Made by a program: the position numbers and the translations under genes. Below, in pieces: positions 26,901 through 35,257 of a stretch of DNA of 64,000 nucleotides. A model generated the notes under the pieces. It was not told where the DNA came from and did no database searches. It worked only from the letters and a program-made list of their open reading frames with translations. Position 1 is the first letter of the stretch. Each line of letters starts with the position of its first letter. The stretch spans positions 62,001 to 126,000 of the forward strand of contig PAQS01000035.1 in assembly GCA_002709385.1 (NCBI GenBank), in the 5' to 3' direction. The stretch is from Waddliaceae bacterium (GTDB taxonomy: Bacteria; Chlamydiota; Chlamydiia; Chlamydiales; GCA-2709385).

Positions 26901-27629
26901 ACAGCCAATGGTTTAACTGGGGATGCTCTATTTTCAACGGGTGCTTCGACTAACGATGGAGATTGGTTTAGAAATTGTGTGGTAGGTGAAAGTTCTTTGA
27001 TTGCATTTCCGTTCACAGTGTCCGTTAGGGAAGGTACTCTTTATATTGATGCTCCCTATGTTTGGTCAGTTGCAAGTCCTATGAACGCAGACTCATCTGA
27101 GATGTTTGTATACGCTATTAGTTACGCCCAGGTCGCTATTTCTCTAGAAGATATAGGAGAAAAAGATCCTTTTAACGCAATCAAGTACATAGATTTAGCA
27201 AAACCATATGGACCATATGAGTCTATTGCAGTTTTACTAGAAGACCACAAACTCACTTATCCTATAAAAAAAGAAAACTTGTTTTCATTGTTTACTGACT
27301 TAAAAAAAGAGACAGAAAATTTAAATGAAAGAGAAGTTCATTTGACGATTAAACGAGAAGGAACATTTGGAACACGTTTAGGGCATACTTCGTTAGCACT
27401 TATAAACAAAGATGAGATGCTTAAAAACGGGATCTCAACAGAAAATGAAAAGTTTGTTTTAAAACAGATTTTTCTCAACATCGAGAAATATTGGCCTGAT
27501 CCAGCTGCTAAAGGTCTATGTTATTTACTTAAAGATCAATGGGAACATTCAAAGAAGTTGATTGAAAGCCATTCAGACATCATCATCTCAGATGAGCTTA
27601 AAGAAAAAATAAACAATGAAAAAAGCTAA
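23958..27629 (+). CDS. Large helical protein of unknown function (1223 residues)
   Basis: Not recognised. The ATG at 23958 is preceded by AT-rich DNA and a weak AGAG ribosome site. The protein has no signal peptide or membrane segment. Residues 1 to about 900 are Lys/Glu/Ser-rich and helical with several blocks of similar pattern (LLQNLAKKAGVTF, ILKSFFEKKSWQVDF, LLWNLSPSVSSEKIL). From about 960 it is more globular, with LLCSIPTANGLTGDALFST, WFRNCVVGESSLIAFPF and VREGTLYIDAPYVW, suggesting a compact C-terminal beta-containing domain. An 18-bp tandem duplication gives HLDRKLHLDRKF at about 500. Size, composition and location suggest a secreted effector; this is inference. Confidence 0.6.
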   Translation: MEIEGDIYSRDLRSEIFKLQERFSFDLKEGNSSSSNDDIKNISQWLFTRNDSTESTDLKKTKEALKNKIISLNNDENVGNLSSFQARNAYVNLLAINELSKTIGSTRVSDSLLQNLAKKAGVTFTAVASRNTRANSDLNSFPKGLRETTHARLKNEETRLAKIQSSLEEKVSDRSSSPQAIKMVYRAVLSVVKGFRTRQETRLLNTVSGLKVNHGDEYSLTIVDPSKVAKSIHRWRVIGGDSGKRAHVLFGAIFNKALTKREGISDSEGKVPIENIIDLIQDMSLLLPYLEKEDLDWFLGNVKTEDLDGQERAHGLEYFNNTYANQMTEEARTLLEEFKKQVKAGKEFNASEFFDSFFSSNILEMKTFLADDSKDLSEALQKFSDLLSSVKNHPQGPFIFLRRVLSKDISSQSKSSLFIKKYLDCCIDANFESVEKNDEGHIDQFRRPLNRLEMYQELMKNIGDIPKKMKEALDQILKSFFEKKSWQVDFRELNEHTRLHLDRKLHLDRKFPEAAFVRDYDHLRKTLEGESPLQLSDILPQLALACHSARYMGYYRLSNVNPRILNGFQALEKLCSEYSEKIDDPSSQFLEKFFEECSNEEKLGQLLWNLSPSVSSEKILPALTSYSNFLKSLEDLNGKDSISREDIENSFLAVSDLSRDFPLFALEDLRNKMSDFLEKNSQKIEPSFLSNLESYILCSDEVSDIKSYLEACDALTQMKDLSFDENLEKYIHQLARSVPGMSSKMKEVMKEQLQSLLQSEMLNGQDKEHIKRFIQGYANSPEALMTCHTSKSIQAYAIYSEWDEENLDTCLSFIYHLAPSDQEEVLNKLENEHKKWCENIKDNIKTINYFMSSNKGRFLSSGYLIHYLSKQEADANGQEKDLQNGSGHPSRLLKGEGKKAQWVSWDMLNRWGSFPVEFKNKKNETELLKDTDDKPQLNGNNVPEKVSKYLNSAFSKIKNETGKDLTVNQKRVLSELLCSIPTANGLTGDALFSTGASTNDGDWFRNCVVGESSLIAFPFTVSVREGTLYIDAPYVWSVASPMNADSSEMFVYAISYAQVAISLEDIGEKDPFNAIKYIDLAKPYGPYESIAVLLEDHKLTYPIKKENLFSLFTDLKKETENLNEREVHLTIKREGTFGTRLGHTSLALINKDEMLKNGISTENEKFVLKQIFLNIEKYWPDPAAKGLCYLLKDQWEHSKKLIESHSDIIISDELKEKINNEKS
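25452..25487 (+). repeat. 18-bp tandem duplication inside the 1223-residue gene
   Basis: TTACATTTAGATAGAAAA occurs twice in direct contact and in frame, adding six residues (HLDRKL then HLDRKF). The copies are identical, so the duplication is recent. Confidence 0.85.
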
Positions 27630-27631
27630 AG

Positions 27632-27701
27632 CTCCAATAGCTACTTAATCTTACATCAGATACAGCTTACATATTTGGGTCTTAAAGAGTTAAGTATCTG
27701 T
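27632..27701. repeat. Degenerate palindromic element, copy C, in a 325-bp noncoding gap
   Basis: CTCCAATAGCTACTTAATCT at 27632 matches the left end of the family (copies A, B, D). The core is lost, and the right end (AAGAGTTAAGTATCTGTTG) is only a weak inverted match. Like B and D it begins directly behind a stop codon (27629). The rest of 27702-27954 is AT-rich leader DNA for the gene at 27955, in which I see no other gene. Confidence 0.6.
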
Positions 27702-27954
27702 TGTTCGTAAATGATTCATTACAAATGCCAATCTGAAGCAAATTTATTTAGTTGAATTTTACAACATAATTAAATGGTTTATTGTTAGTTATTAGTGATA
27801 AACATGATGTAAAATGCAACAATAATTTCTTTACAAAGTCTCAATTTAAATATAAAATAGTATCAAGATAGAGGGTAATTCAAACTAATAGTTTAATAAA
27901 TTTTATATCCACTAACTATCTTTAATAAAGTGTTTTTGGTGGTAGGGAGACTTT

Positions 27955-28623
27955 ATGCTTCAAGACTTAGTGAAAGTTTTACTAGTTTTAGTTTGTACAT
28001 TTGCGTTGGCATATGGAATAGCGTATTTACGATTAGATCGTAAAAGCAGTACATCTGTTGTAGAAGCGACAAAAGTTCCGGGGGAGAACTTTTATCAGCA
28101 AGATTTAGCTAGAGATACGCATCTTTTACAGGGCTGGCGTGAGTACAACTCTACAGATGGTGGGTTTCGTGTAGAGTTTCCAGCATTTCCCCAGCATGTA
28201 AAGGAATACTATGCTTTAGCAGATACAGGCCTTTTGTTGGAGTATGATGTATATGTTGTTGAAGAAGAAGATGGTACGATTTATATGATGAGTTTAATTA
28301 CTTATCCACAAGAGATAGATACCTCTGATACAACAGCTATTCTTCATGGTTTGAAAGAAGAAATGATGCAGTCAAATGAAACAAATGCATTGCAGAGTGA
28401 AGAGCAGACACAATATAAGGGAGTAGATGCTTTAAACTTTGTGATTCAGAATCAGGAAGCAGATATTAATAGTCGTGCTTTGATGAATGATCACACATTG
28501 TATCTATTATCAGTAATAGATCGAAAGAATCAGTTTCAGCGTGATGATTACATGCACTTTGTGAATTCTTTCGAGCTTTTAGAAACAGCAACTACTGAAA
28601 CAGTAGAGGCTATGGCTGAATAA
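27955..28623 (+). CDS. Membrane-anchored protein, first of a paralogous pair
   Basis: A 222-residue protein with one N-terminal membrane helix (VKVLLVLVCTFALAYGIAYL) and a soluble domain of about 180 residues. That domain shares with the next gene the pattern DGGFRVEFP (DGTFRVRLP), YDVYVV (YDVYTS), LITYPQEIDT (LITYPEEVDT), SRALMNDHTLYLL (ARALFVDKTLYLL) and a final F-x-NSFEL. GGGAG precedes the ATG. No named family recognised. The anchored domain would face the periplasm. Part of an operon of three: this gene, its paralogue, and a 54-codon gene. Confidence 0.7.
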   Translation: MLQDLVKVLLVLVCTFALAYGIAYLRLDRKSSTSVVEATKVPGENFYQQDLARDTHLLQGWREYNSTDGGFRVEFPAFPQHVKEYYALADTGLLLEYDVYVVEEEDGTIYMMSLITYPQEIDTSDTTAILHGLKEEMMQSNETNALQSEEQTQYKGVDALNFVIQNQEADINSRALMNDHTLYLLSVIDRKNQFQRDDYMHFVNSFELLETATTETVEAMAE

Positions 28624-28678
28624 ATCATGGAAGGAAGTGCCCACAGGTACTTCCTTCAATTGAAATGATAGGTGTTTC

Positions 28679-29275
28679 GTGCTCATCCGTTATTTGCTTT
28701 ACTTTGGATATTTTCTTTTTTTAGTGCTCTTTTTCTTCGTTGTTGCAAAGTACTATTTCGAGCAGGAGAAGCACTTACCTATTCAAGAGCAAAAGTTAGA
28801 GGTAGAAGAGTTTGAGGATTGGAGTCTTTATGAGTCTCCGGATGGAACTTTTCGAGTACGATTACCCACTAGGCCTTTAAGAGTAAAAGAAGATCTTCCT
28901 TTAGAAGGAACGACGCTGGTTCTTGGCTATGATGTGTATACATCGGATACGTTTGAGGGAGCAAGTTATGAAGTCACTCTTATCACTTATCCAGAAGAAG
29001 TAGATACAGAGTTTCCTGAGGTATTTTTAACAACTGTAGCTAACGAAGTTTTAGCAGCACAGGGAGCAAAAGACTTTGCTTATTTAGATTTATCTGATTA
29101 CCAAGAACATGATGCGATCATGTTTCGTGTAGAGACAGAAGAAGCAGTCATTGCAGCAAGAGCTTTATTTGTAGATAAAACGTTATACTTGCTTATGCTG
29201 AGTGATTTACCTAAGAGTTTTAGCCAAGATGATTTTCAAATGTTTGCAGATTCATTTGAGCTTGTAAGTAAATAA
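28679..29275 (+). CDS. Membrane-anchored protein, second of a paralogous pair (GTG start)
   Basis: A 198-residue paralogue of the preceding protein: one N-terminal membrane helix (YFGYFLFLVLFFFVVAKYYF) and a soluble domain with the same conserved strings. It starts at GTG 28679 with AGGTG 6 bases before; no ATG fits. A 9-bp hairpin (GAAGGAAGT / ACTTCCTTC, 28630-28657) separates the two genes without a T-run, so read-through is likely. Divergence between the copies is large, so the duplication is old. Function unknown; a pairwise complex in the envelope is possible but unproven. Confidence 0.7.
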   Translation: MLIRYLLYFGYFLFLVLFFFVVAKYYFEQEKHLPIQEQKLEVEEFEDWSLYESPDGTFRVRLPTRPLRVKEDLPLEGTTLVLGYDVYTSDTFEGASYEVTLITYPEEVDTEFPEVFLTTVANEVLAAQGAKDFAYLDLSDYQEHDAIMFRVETEEAVIAARALFVDKTLYLLMLSDLPKSFSQDDFQMFADSFELVSK

Positions 29276-29293
29276 TAAAAAGGAAATAAACCG

Positions 29294-29458
29294 ATGAAGC
29301 AAGAGAGTTTTCAGCCAAAAGATAAGAGCTTAGAATCGCCATTGCGTCGTTTATGCCCAGCAAATGCAAAGCTCTTATCTCTGCGTTCAGCATTAAAAAA
29401 TGCCTACAAAAAGCAGGCGCTTCCGCGCCCAGGCTCCATTTTCTCTATTAAAGCGTAA
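29294..29458 (+). CDS. Small basic protein, 54 residues
   Basis: ATG 29294 with AAGGA 9 bases upstream opens a 54-codon frame, 18 bp behind the second anchored protein. The product is polar and basic (LRRLCPANAKLLSLRSALKN, AYKKQALPRPGSIFS), without membrane helix. It ends 4 bp from the stop of the convergent ankyrin gene. A perfect 12-bp inverted repeat, AGATAAGAGCTT (29320-29331) / AAGCTCTTATCT (29369-29380), lies inside it, so the region could instead, or also, be a structured 3' RNA. The well-placed ribosome site favours a gene. Confidence 0.55.
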   Translation: MKQESFQPKDKSLESPLRRLCPANAKLLSLRSALKNAYKKQALPRPGSIFSIKA

Positions 29459-29462
29459 GCTT

Positions 29463-32400
29463 CTATATTTGATGCATGGATCCATGTAATAGTTCCGCCA
29501 ATTCCATTTCTTCTTGCATTTCAGCGTAATCTGCAGCACAATAGCCTGATAAGTCTTGCGCTGTTAATATAGCTCCTGTTTCTATAAGAGCTACGCAGCA
29601 GTGATAACGTAGTTCTTGAGCTGCAATGATAAGAGGGGTGGCCCCATCTACTTCACTATGAGCGTTGACTCTAGCTCCTTCTTGTAGGAGATAAGTCACC
29701 ATAGTCTCACTTTCCATTTCGATAGCAGCCATCAAAGCGGTGCGTCCTCGAGAGTTTTCAAGCTCAAGATTGGCTCCAGCTTCTACAAGACACTGTAAGC
29801 AAGAGAGATTGTGCAGTTCAATAGATAGGTGTACTAGGTTTAAACCATCTTCTATTCGATCGAGAACAGCTCTAGTTTGTCCATTCCCTGTAACCCAAGA
29901 GCAAAGTAGTTCAACGGAATCTACACAATCATTTTCTACCGCGACTTCTAGAAGTTGAAATAGACGAGGGGCATCTGTAATGCAACGTTCTAATTCCGAA
30001 AGGATTTTCTCAGCAAGAACATCGGAGCCCATTCTTAAACAAGCATGTGCAAGTTCTAATGAGTGAGGTACATTACAACTTAGTGAAGAGCCTAGGGTAA
30101 TCAAGTAACTTGTTGAGCGGTAACAGCCGTGGGCACAGCAGCGATCAAGAAGCTGCTCGTGGTAATCAACAGCGGTATCAATGTTTTCTGTAAGACGTAG
30201 GCAACGAACAAGTTGTGTGTCATTTCCTCGTAGTGCCATACTAAATAAGATGTCGCGGTAACGTGGATCGTGGAAATTCCAACGTGTGCCATAGCATGCA
30301 CCGTATTGTAAAATCATGGCAGCGGCGTGACGTCCTTTTTCTTGAAAAGCAGCATAAGAAAACTCGCTCAGGATTTCTCCGAGGTCGGGGATTTCTTCTA
30401 GATGCTCAAAAAGACAAGCTACGGTGTCCATGTAGCCTTTTCCTAGTGCTTCGATGATGGCATTGCGTGTGTGGTGGCAATTTAAATCGATGAGTTCGCC
30501 GATTTCGCATTTGAGTCGAATGGTTTTTTCCATACCACGGGTGATGGCTTGAGCGAGATTTTCTGGATCTGCGTCAAGTAACTCTTGTACAGCTCCGCGA
30601 ACGACGCGAAAGATTTGAGCTGCAACCTCATCACCGCCTTGGTCCAATGCTTTTTGAGCATGTTCTTGATTCAACTTAATGAGTCGTTTTTTACGTAGAA
30701 ATTGTAATAAGCTTGGAAGGTTATTGGCGATCGCAAGCTCTAAGCTATCATCGACAAGTTCTTGATGTTCTTCAATGATGGCTCCCATGGGAGTTTCTCT
30801 GAGAAGAAAATCAACGAATTCATTGCTGGATAAATGTAGGGCAAGAGAGAAGAGTTCGACGCAGCGTTCATGGTCTCCACTCGGCCATATTCCATATTGA
30901 ATGAGTTGACGTGCAAGGTCGCTACGCCCAGAGAAAAATGTTTCTTTGAGCATGGTATAAGCGAGACGCCCACTTGGATCCAAGCGTTTTTCAAAAAGAA
31001 TATCTATTAGTTCATCAGCTCTAGAAGAGCTCATCATAAGGCGTATCGATCTTGTGCCAAAAGCGACATCATACTCAAGGAGTACTTTGGCATTTTCGAT
31101 GTCGTTTTTAATTAAAGCTAAGTGTAGTGGATGAGGAATATCTTCATTGCTTCGATCTATGATGGAAATTCCAGCTTCTAAAAGCTGGCGCAACATAAAT
31201 GAGTCTCTTAATTCAATAGCAAGTGAAAGAAGGTTGTGTTTTTTTTGCCTTTGAGAGCCTGTATGGAAGCTTGCTGAAAGATCAGGGATTTGCTGTAAGA
31301 AATGCTGTGTGACTCGTGGGCTTTGTGCTTCTACTGCACGTAGTAAGACTTGATACTCACATGCTAGTGGTGCGATGAGTTGGTAGGTTTTATTTAAGCA
31401 TTCTTTTGCATAAAGACTAGCAAGATCAGGGTGAACATGGAAAGAGTGTACGTCGATTCCACTTTCATGGGTAAACCATTGAATGAGAGCAAGGCGATCT
31501 TGAATGATCCCTTCATCGTAAATACGTTCTTGCATGTTATGGTCAAGCCCAAGAATAAGTTCTTGAAGATCTTGATTGAATTCACCACCAAAGAACATGT
31601 AGTTAAATAATTGAGCTAAAGGTGATAAATCCGCTCCCCAGAAGCGTCTTAGAGTAGTTTGAATTTGTTCTCTTCGTTCGGGGGACATAGAGTGTAGTCC
31701 TCTATGCTCGTACGCAGCTTCAATCGAACGGTAAAAACGGAACATCCAATTGATGCTACTGAGTAATTTGGGGGAGTCTAAGCCCCAATCATGTCTTTGG
31801 CTACCAGTCCAACTGCGCACCATGTGGGAATTTTGATCTCGATACAAGATGCAGGGTTGACGGTCGCTTAAAAAGACGAGAACATATTTTAAAGTAGCGT
31901 CTTTTACGATGAGTTCTTTGATAAGAAAAACACGTCCATCCTGTAATCCTCTTAAAGCATCTTGAGAAGCACAGTATTCTTTAGAGTTGTACAGGGCCAT
32001 ACTGGGACCAAAAAGCTCAGTGAGGGTAGCAGATCGAGCTTCTAGATGTTCGATCATATGGTGATATGATTGATGTCCAGGAGCATACCAAATAGGGTAG
32101 TCAGCAGGATTATTCCCATGAATTTTAATTTTTTTGGCACCACTTTCAGTAAGGAATTCCATCACTCTTACCGAAGGCACTTCTTCTGTACCTTGATCTG
32201 AATGCGGAGAAAGGAAGTGAGTGCGTGGATCAAGTCCGTCGAAAAAACTTCCATTTTGCATTTGGAAGATCGGGTAGCAAAAGAGTGGAAAATCAAGGCT
32301 TTCATTCTGCAAATTAGAGAGAAAATCTTCGACACCACTCATATCTTTTGTATCTTGAGAAATCAAGGCATGCAAAGATTTGTGGTAAGCGTTGAAATAA

Positions 32401-33410
32401 TTGCCAGCAAGCTCCCAGTCTCTTGGTAAAGGAAAAGCAATAACTGGGTAGTCTAGTTTCTGATGGATAGCACGGGCGATAACTGGACGAGTATAAGGCG
32501 CATCGTCGCAAAGATGAATAAGGGTAAGGCTTTGTATTTTAAAACGTTCAAATGATTTTAGGAATGAAGAGAACGTTAGGGAGTTGAGCCCCATGATTTC
32601 TTGTCCTAAGCCCAAACCTACCAGCATCATATGATGTTCATGTAAATTTTCCCCGTGAAGGTGCGAGAAAAACTGCTCTGGGGAAAGAGCTACTCCATCT
32701 GTGTAACACTGGTCAAAAAGTTCAGCTGCAGACCATTCATCCATTTTTTCAAAAAGTTCGCCTGATTCATCTAAGCCAAAATCTTTTGGGGATGGAGAAG
32801 GCAACGAAGAAGAGCGAGGAAGGAATACAATGAAGTCGCTTCTTGGATCCCGGTTAAAATAAATCGCATATTGATCAATTTCAATGAGTTCATCTAAAAA
32901 TCGAAGGCGTTGATGAAGAGTGTCATTTTGCAACATTAGAACAGATAACTGAGTCATTACAGGGTAATTTTGTTCTAATGATGAGATAACCCAATTTGCT
33001 AAGTCGCCTTGAAAATCAGCTGTTTCCATAGCTAATGCAACAACAAGCAACTGCGCTGATGGAATAAGCTGTGTGGAGCTTGGGCTTCCATCAAACCAGT
33101 TATGAGCAAAATTAAAGACTTTTTGTAAGCCGGAAGGAATAGGTTTATTTAAATGTTTTTCACTTAGTGACCTACAAAGTTTTTCTAATGAAATAAGAGC
33201 ATGTTGGATTTCATCAGAATTTTGAATTACACGGAGTTGTGCTCCATGAAAGTATTGATCTACTGCATGAGCGCAAAAATCTAAAAAATCCTCAAGCTGC
33301 TGATTCTGTGTGTTATCTAGGTTATCTCCTAGTGTTTGAGCAAAAGTATCAAGTTTTGTGACTAATTGGTGTAGCGCTTGAGGGTCTTGCAAGTCTTCTT
33401 TTGACCACAT
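29463..33410 (-). CDS. Very large ankyrin-repeat protein with a possible caspase-like core
   Basis: I start at ATG 33410 because GGAGAGAGGG lies just before it; an upstream in-frame ATG at 33446 has less support. 1315 residues. The first 170 are helical. At about 190-360 a mixed alpha/beta region (DFIVFLPRSSSL, HHMMLVGLGLGQEIMGLN, LTLIHLCDDAPYTR) has the strand-loop layout of caspase-like (clan CD) peptidases; the Cys fits but the usual Gly-His-Gly is GLG, so it would be inactive or the match is wrong. Ankyrin-type helices run from about 720 to the C-terminus, clearest at the end (NLELENSRGRTALMAAIEM; VDGATPLIIAAQEL). Ankyrins bind host proteins in many intracellular bacteria. It is convergent with the small gene at 29294. 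Confidence 0.75.
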   Translation of the reverse strand: MWSKEDLQDPQALHQLVTKLDTFAQTLGDNLDNTQNQQLEDFLDFCAHAVDQYFHGAQLRVIQNSDEIQHALISLEKLCRSLSEKHLNKPIPSGLQKVFNFAHNWFDGSPSSTQLIPSAQLLVVALAMETADFQGDLANWVISSLEQNYPVMTQLSVLMLQNDTLHQRLRFLDELIEIDQYAIYFNRDPRSDFIVFLPRSSSLPSPSPKDFGLDESGELFEKMDEWSAAELFDQCYTDGVALSPEQFFSHLHGENLHEHHMMLVGLGLGQEIMGLNSLTFSSFLKSFERFKIQSLTLIHLCDDAPYTRPVIARAIHQKLDYPVIAFPLPRDWELAGNYFNAYHKSLHALISQDTKDMSGVEDFLSNLQNESLDFPLFCYPIFQMQNGSFFDGLDPRTHFLSPHSDQGTEEVPSVRVMEFLTESGAKKIKIHGNNPADYPIWYAPGHQSYHHMIEHLEARSATLTELFGPSMALYNSKEYCASQDALRGLQDGRVFLIKELIVKDATLKYVLVFLSDRQPCILYRDQNSHMVRSWTGSQRHDWGLDSPKLLSSINWMFRFYRSIEAAYEHRGLHSMSPERREQIQTTLRRFWGADLSPLAQLFNYMFFGGEFNQDLQELILGLDHNMQERIYDEGIIQDRLALIQWFTHESGIDVHSFHVHPDLASLYAKECLNKTYQLIAPLACEYQVLLRAVEAQSPRVTQHFLQQIPDLSASFHTGSQRQKKHNLLSLAIELRDSFMLRQLLEAGISIIDRSNEDIPHPLHLALIKNDIENAKVLLEYDVAFGTRSIRLMMSSSRADELIDILFEKRLDPSGRLAYTMLKETFFSGRSDLARQLIQYGIWPSGDHERCVELFSLALHLSSNEFVDFLLRETPMGAIIEEHQELVDDSLELAIANNLPSLLQFLRKKRLIKLNQEHAQKALDQGGDEVAAQIFRVVRGAVQELLDADPENLAQAITRGMEKTIRLKCEIGELIDLNCHHTRNAIIEALGKGYMDTVACLFEHLEEIPDLGEILSEFSYAAFQEKGRHAAAMILQYGACYGTRWNFHDPRYRDILFSMALRGNDTQLVRCLRLTENIDTAVDYHEQLLDRCCAHGCYRSTSYLITLGSSLSCNVPHSLELAHACLRMGSDVLAEKILSELERCITDAPRLFQLLEVAVENDCVDSVELLCSWVTGNGQTRAVLDRIEDGLNLVHLSIELHNLSCLQCLVEAGANLELENSRGRTALMAAIEMESETMVTYLLQEGARVNAHSEVDGATPLIIAAQELRYHCCVALIETGAILTAQDLSGYCAADYAEMQEEMELAELLHGSMHQI

Positions 33411-33542
33411 CACCCTCTCTCCTTTTAGGCTTGTTTTCCGCCACATTATCAGAATTTACGATTAAGGCAATCATTTTCCCATTAGTTCTTGTTTATTAGG
33501 TATCTTCTCCATTAATTTAGTGCTAAAGAGGAGTAAGTAAGT

Positions 33543-34562
33543 ATGTTCGATAAAACAGTAGTGCTTTTGGTTAATTTAGGAACACCTCGTTCGGCATCGA
33601 ATTCGGATGTAAAAACATATCTAAATGAGTTTCTTACGGACGGAAGAGTCATTGATATTCCTTGGTTAGCGCGGCAGTTACTTGTTCGTGGGGTGATTGT
33701 GCCTCGTCGCTATAAAGAATCTGCAGGGATTTATCGTCAGTTATGGACAGAAAACGGTTCTCCTTTATTGCATTATGGAAAAGAAGTTAGAAGGCTTTTA
33801 CAAGATCGTTTGGGTGAGCGTTTTGTGGTTCGTTTAGCGATGCGTTATCAAGAACCATCTTTATTGAATGAACTGGAGTGTATAAGAAAAGAAGGGTACC
33901 AGAAGATTGTCGTTCTTCCTTTATTTCCCCAATATGCCTCAGCTACAACAGGTTCAGTTCATCAACGTGTAATGGAAACTGTAAGTACTTGGCGAAATAT
34001 TCCAGAATGTACTCTTTTGCAAAGCTATCCTGAACAAAAAAAGATGATTCAAGCCATTGCAGAGCAGGCGAAAAAGAAGGATATTGCTTCCTATGATCAT
34101 TATATTTTTAGCTTTCATGGTCTTCCTGAATCTCAGTTGCGAAAGAGTGATGATCGTTGTTTGAAAGATAGTGATTGTTGCAAACGCAGTAATTCTTGTT
34201 ACCGTGCGCAATGTTACCGTACTGCAAGAGCGATTATTCGTGAATTAGATTTGGAAGCTACGGATTGTACAGTGGCGTTTCAATCTCGTTTAGGTTCAGA
34301 TCCTTGGATTAAGCCTTATGCAGAAGATTTAATCAAAACAATGCCTAAGAAAGGGAAGAAAAAGCTATTAGTTTTTTCTCCAGCATTTGTAAGTGATTGT
34401 TTGGAAACGACTATTGAAATAGGTGTTGAGTATGCTCATTTATTTCGTGAGTGTGGGGGAGATACTTTAGATTTAGTAGAAAGTTTGAATGATCACCCTC
34501 TTTGGATTGAAGCATTAGAAGAGTTAGTATTAGATTCTGTAGGGCAAACAGTTACTCGTTAG
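33543..34562 (+). CDS. hemH: Ferrochelatase
   Basis: It inserts Fe2+ into protoporphyrin (or coproporphyrin) to make haem. 339 residues, normal. Seen: LLVNLGTPRS at the N-terminus, LPLFPQYASATTG, the catalytic His H192 in FSFHGLPES, AFQSRLGSDPWIKPY, and the metal-region glutamate in SDCLETTIEIG. Between these a cysteine cluster C206, C212, C213, C219 and C224 is inserted (CLKDSDCCKR and so on); some bacterial ferrochelatases bind a [2Fe-2S] cluster through internal cysteines, so this may be one. GAGGAG precedes the ATG at suitable spacing. It is followed by def. Confidence 0.96.
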   Translation: MFDKTVVLLVNLGTPRSASNSDVKTYLNEFLTDGRVIDIPWLARQLLVRGVIVPRRYKESAGIYRQLWTENGSPLLHYGKEVRRLLQDRLGERFVVRLAMRYQEPSLLNELECIRKEGYQKIVVLPLFPQYASATTGSVHQRVMETVSTWRNIPECTLLQSYPEQKKMIQAIAEQAKKKDIASYDHYIFSFHGLPESQLRKSDDRCLKDSDCCKRSNSCYRAQCYRTARAIIRELDLEATDCTVAFQSRLGSDPWIKPYAEDLIKTMPKKGKKKLLVFSPAFVSDCLETTIEIGVEYAHLFRECGGDTLDLVESLNDHPLWIEALEELVLDSVGQTVTR

Positions 34563-34645
34563 TTACTTATTATTTGTATCTTTGCCTCTCTTAGATTGAT
34601 GTGCTATAATGAGAATAGATTTCGGATATAAGAGGATATAGATTC

Positions 34646-35200
34646 ATGGATGATATTTGTTTGCGCTATTATGGTGACCCAATTTTAAGAACTCGTTGTC
34701 GTGAGGTTGAAGAAATAACAGACGAGATTCGCGATTTTGTAGAGCAAATGAAAAAAGTAATGATCGAAAGTAACGGCCAAGGATTGGCTGCTCCTCAATT
34801 AGGTCAGGATATACGTATTTTTACTACAACTATGTGGGAAGAAAGTGCAGATGGAAAGTGGGGGCCTGGTCCTATAAAAGTATTCATCAACCCAGTTCTT
34901 AGCGCTCCGTCAGATGAAGTAGAGATAGAGCAAGAAGGGTGCTTGTCTTTTCCTGGTTTTCGTGTAGATGTTGATCGGCCTATTCAGATCACTGTGGAGT
35001 GGATGGATCTTGAAGGTAAATATCATAAGGAAACTTTCGAAGATAATGAAGCTCGTTGCTGTATGCATGAAAATGATCACTTGAATGGAGTTCTTCATAT
35101 TGATCGAACAAGTAAAAGAGAACGCCAACGTGTAGATGTTTATTTGAGAGATCTAAAGAAGCGCTATAAAAAAGAACAGAAAAAGCGTTTAAAGAAATAA
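34646..35200 (+). CDS. def: Peptide deformylase
   Basis: Removes the formyl group from the N-terminal Met of new proteins. 184 residues. All three metal/active-site motifs are present: GQGLAAPQLG (motif 1), EGCLSFPG with metal ligand C99 (motif 2) and HENDHLNG with H141, E142 and H145 (motif 3, HExxH). The C-terminus is strongly basic (KKRYKKEQKKRLKK). It lies 83 bp behind hemH and ends directly at an intrinsic terminator. Confidence 0.97.
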   Translation: MDDICLRYYGDPILRTRCREVEEITDEIRDFVEQMKKVMIESNGQGLAAPQLGQDIRIFTTTMWEESADGKWGPGPIKVFINPVLSAPSDEVEIEQEGCLSFPGFRVDVDRPIQITVEWMDLEGKYHKETFEDNEARCCMHENDHLNGVLHIDRTSKRERQRVDVYLRDLKKRYKKEQKKRLKK

Positions 35201-35232
35201 AAAAAGCGGTGTATGAAATACACCGCTTTTTT
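35201..35232. terminator. Terminator after def, shared with the convergent flagellin-like gene
   Basis: The stem AAAAAGCGGTGTAT / ATACACCGCTTTTT with a 3-4-nt loop and T-run begins at the base after the def stop. It lies 26 bp from the stop of the convergent flagellin-like gene and has A/T tails for both directions. Confidence 0.92.
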
Positions 35233-35257
35233 TGTGTAATAGGTATATATGTGACGT

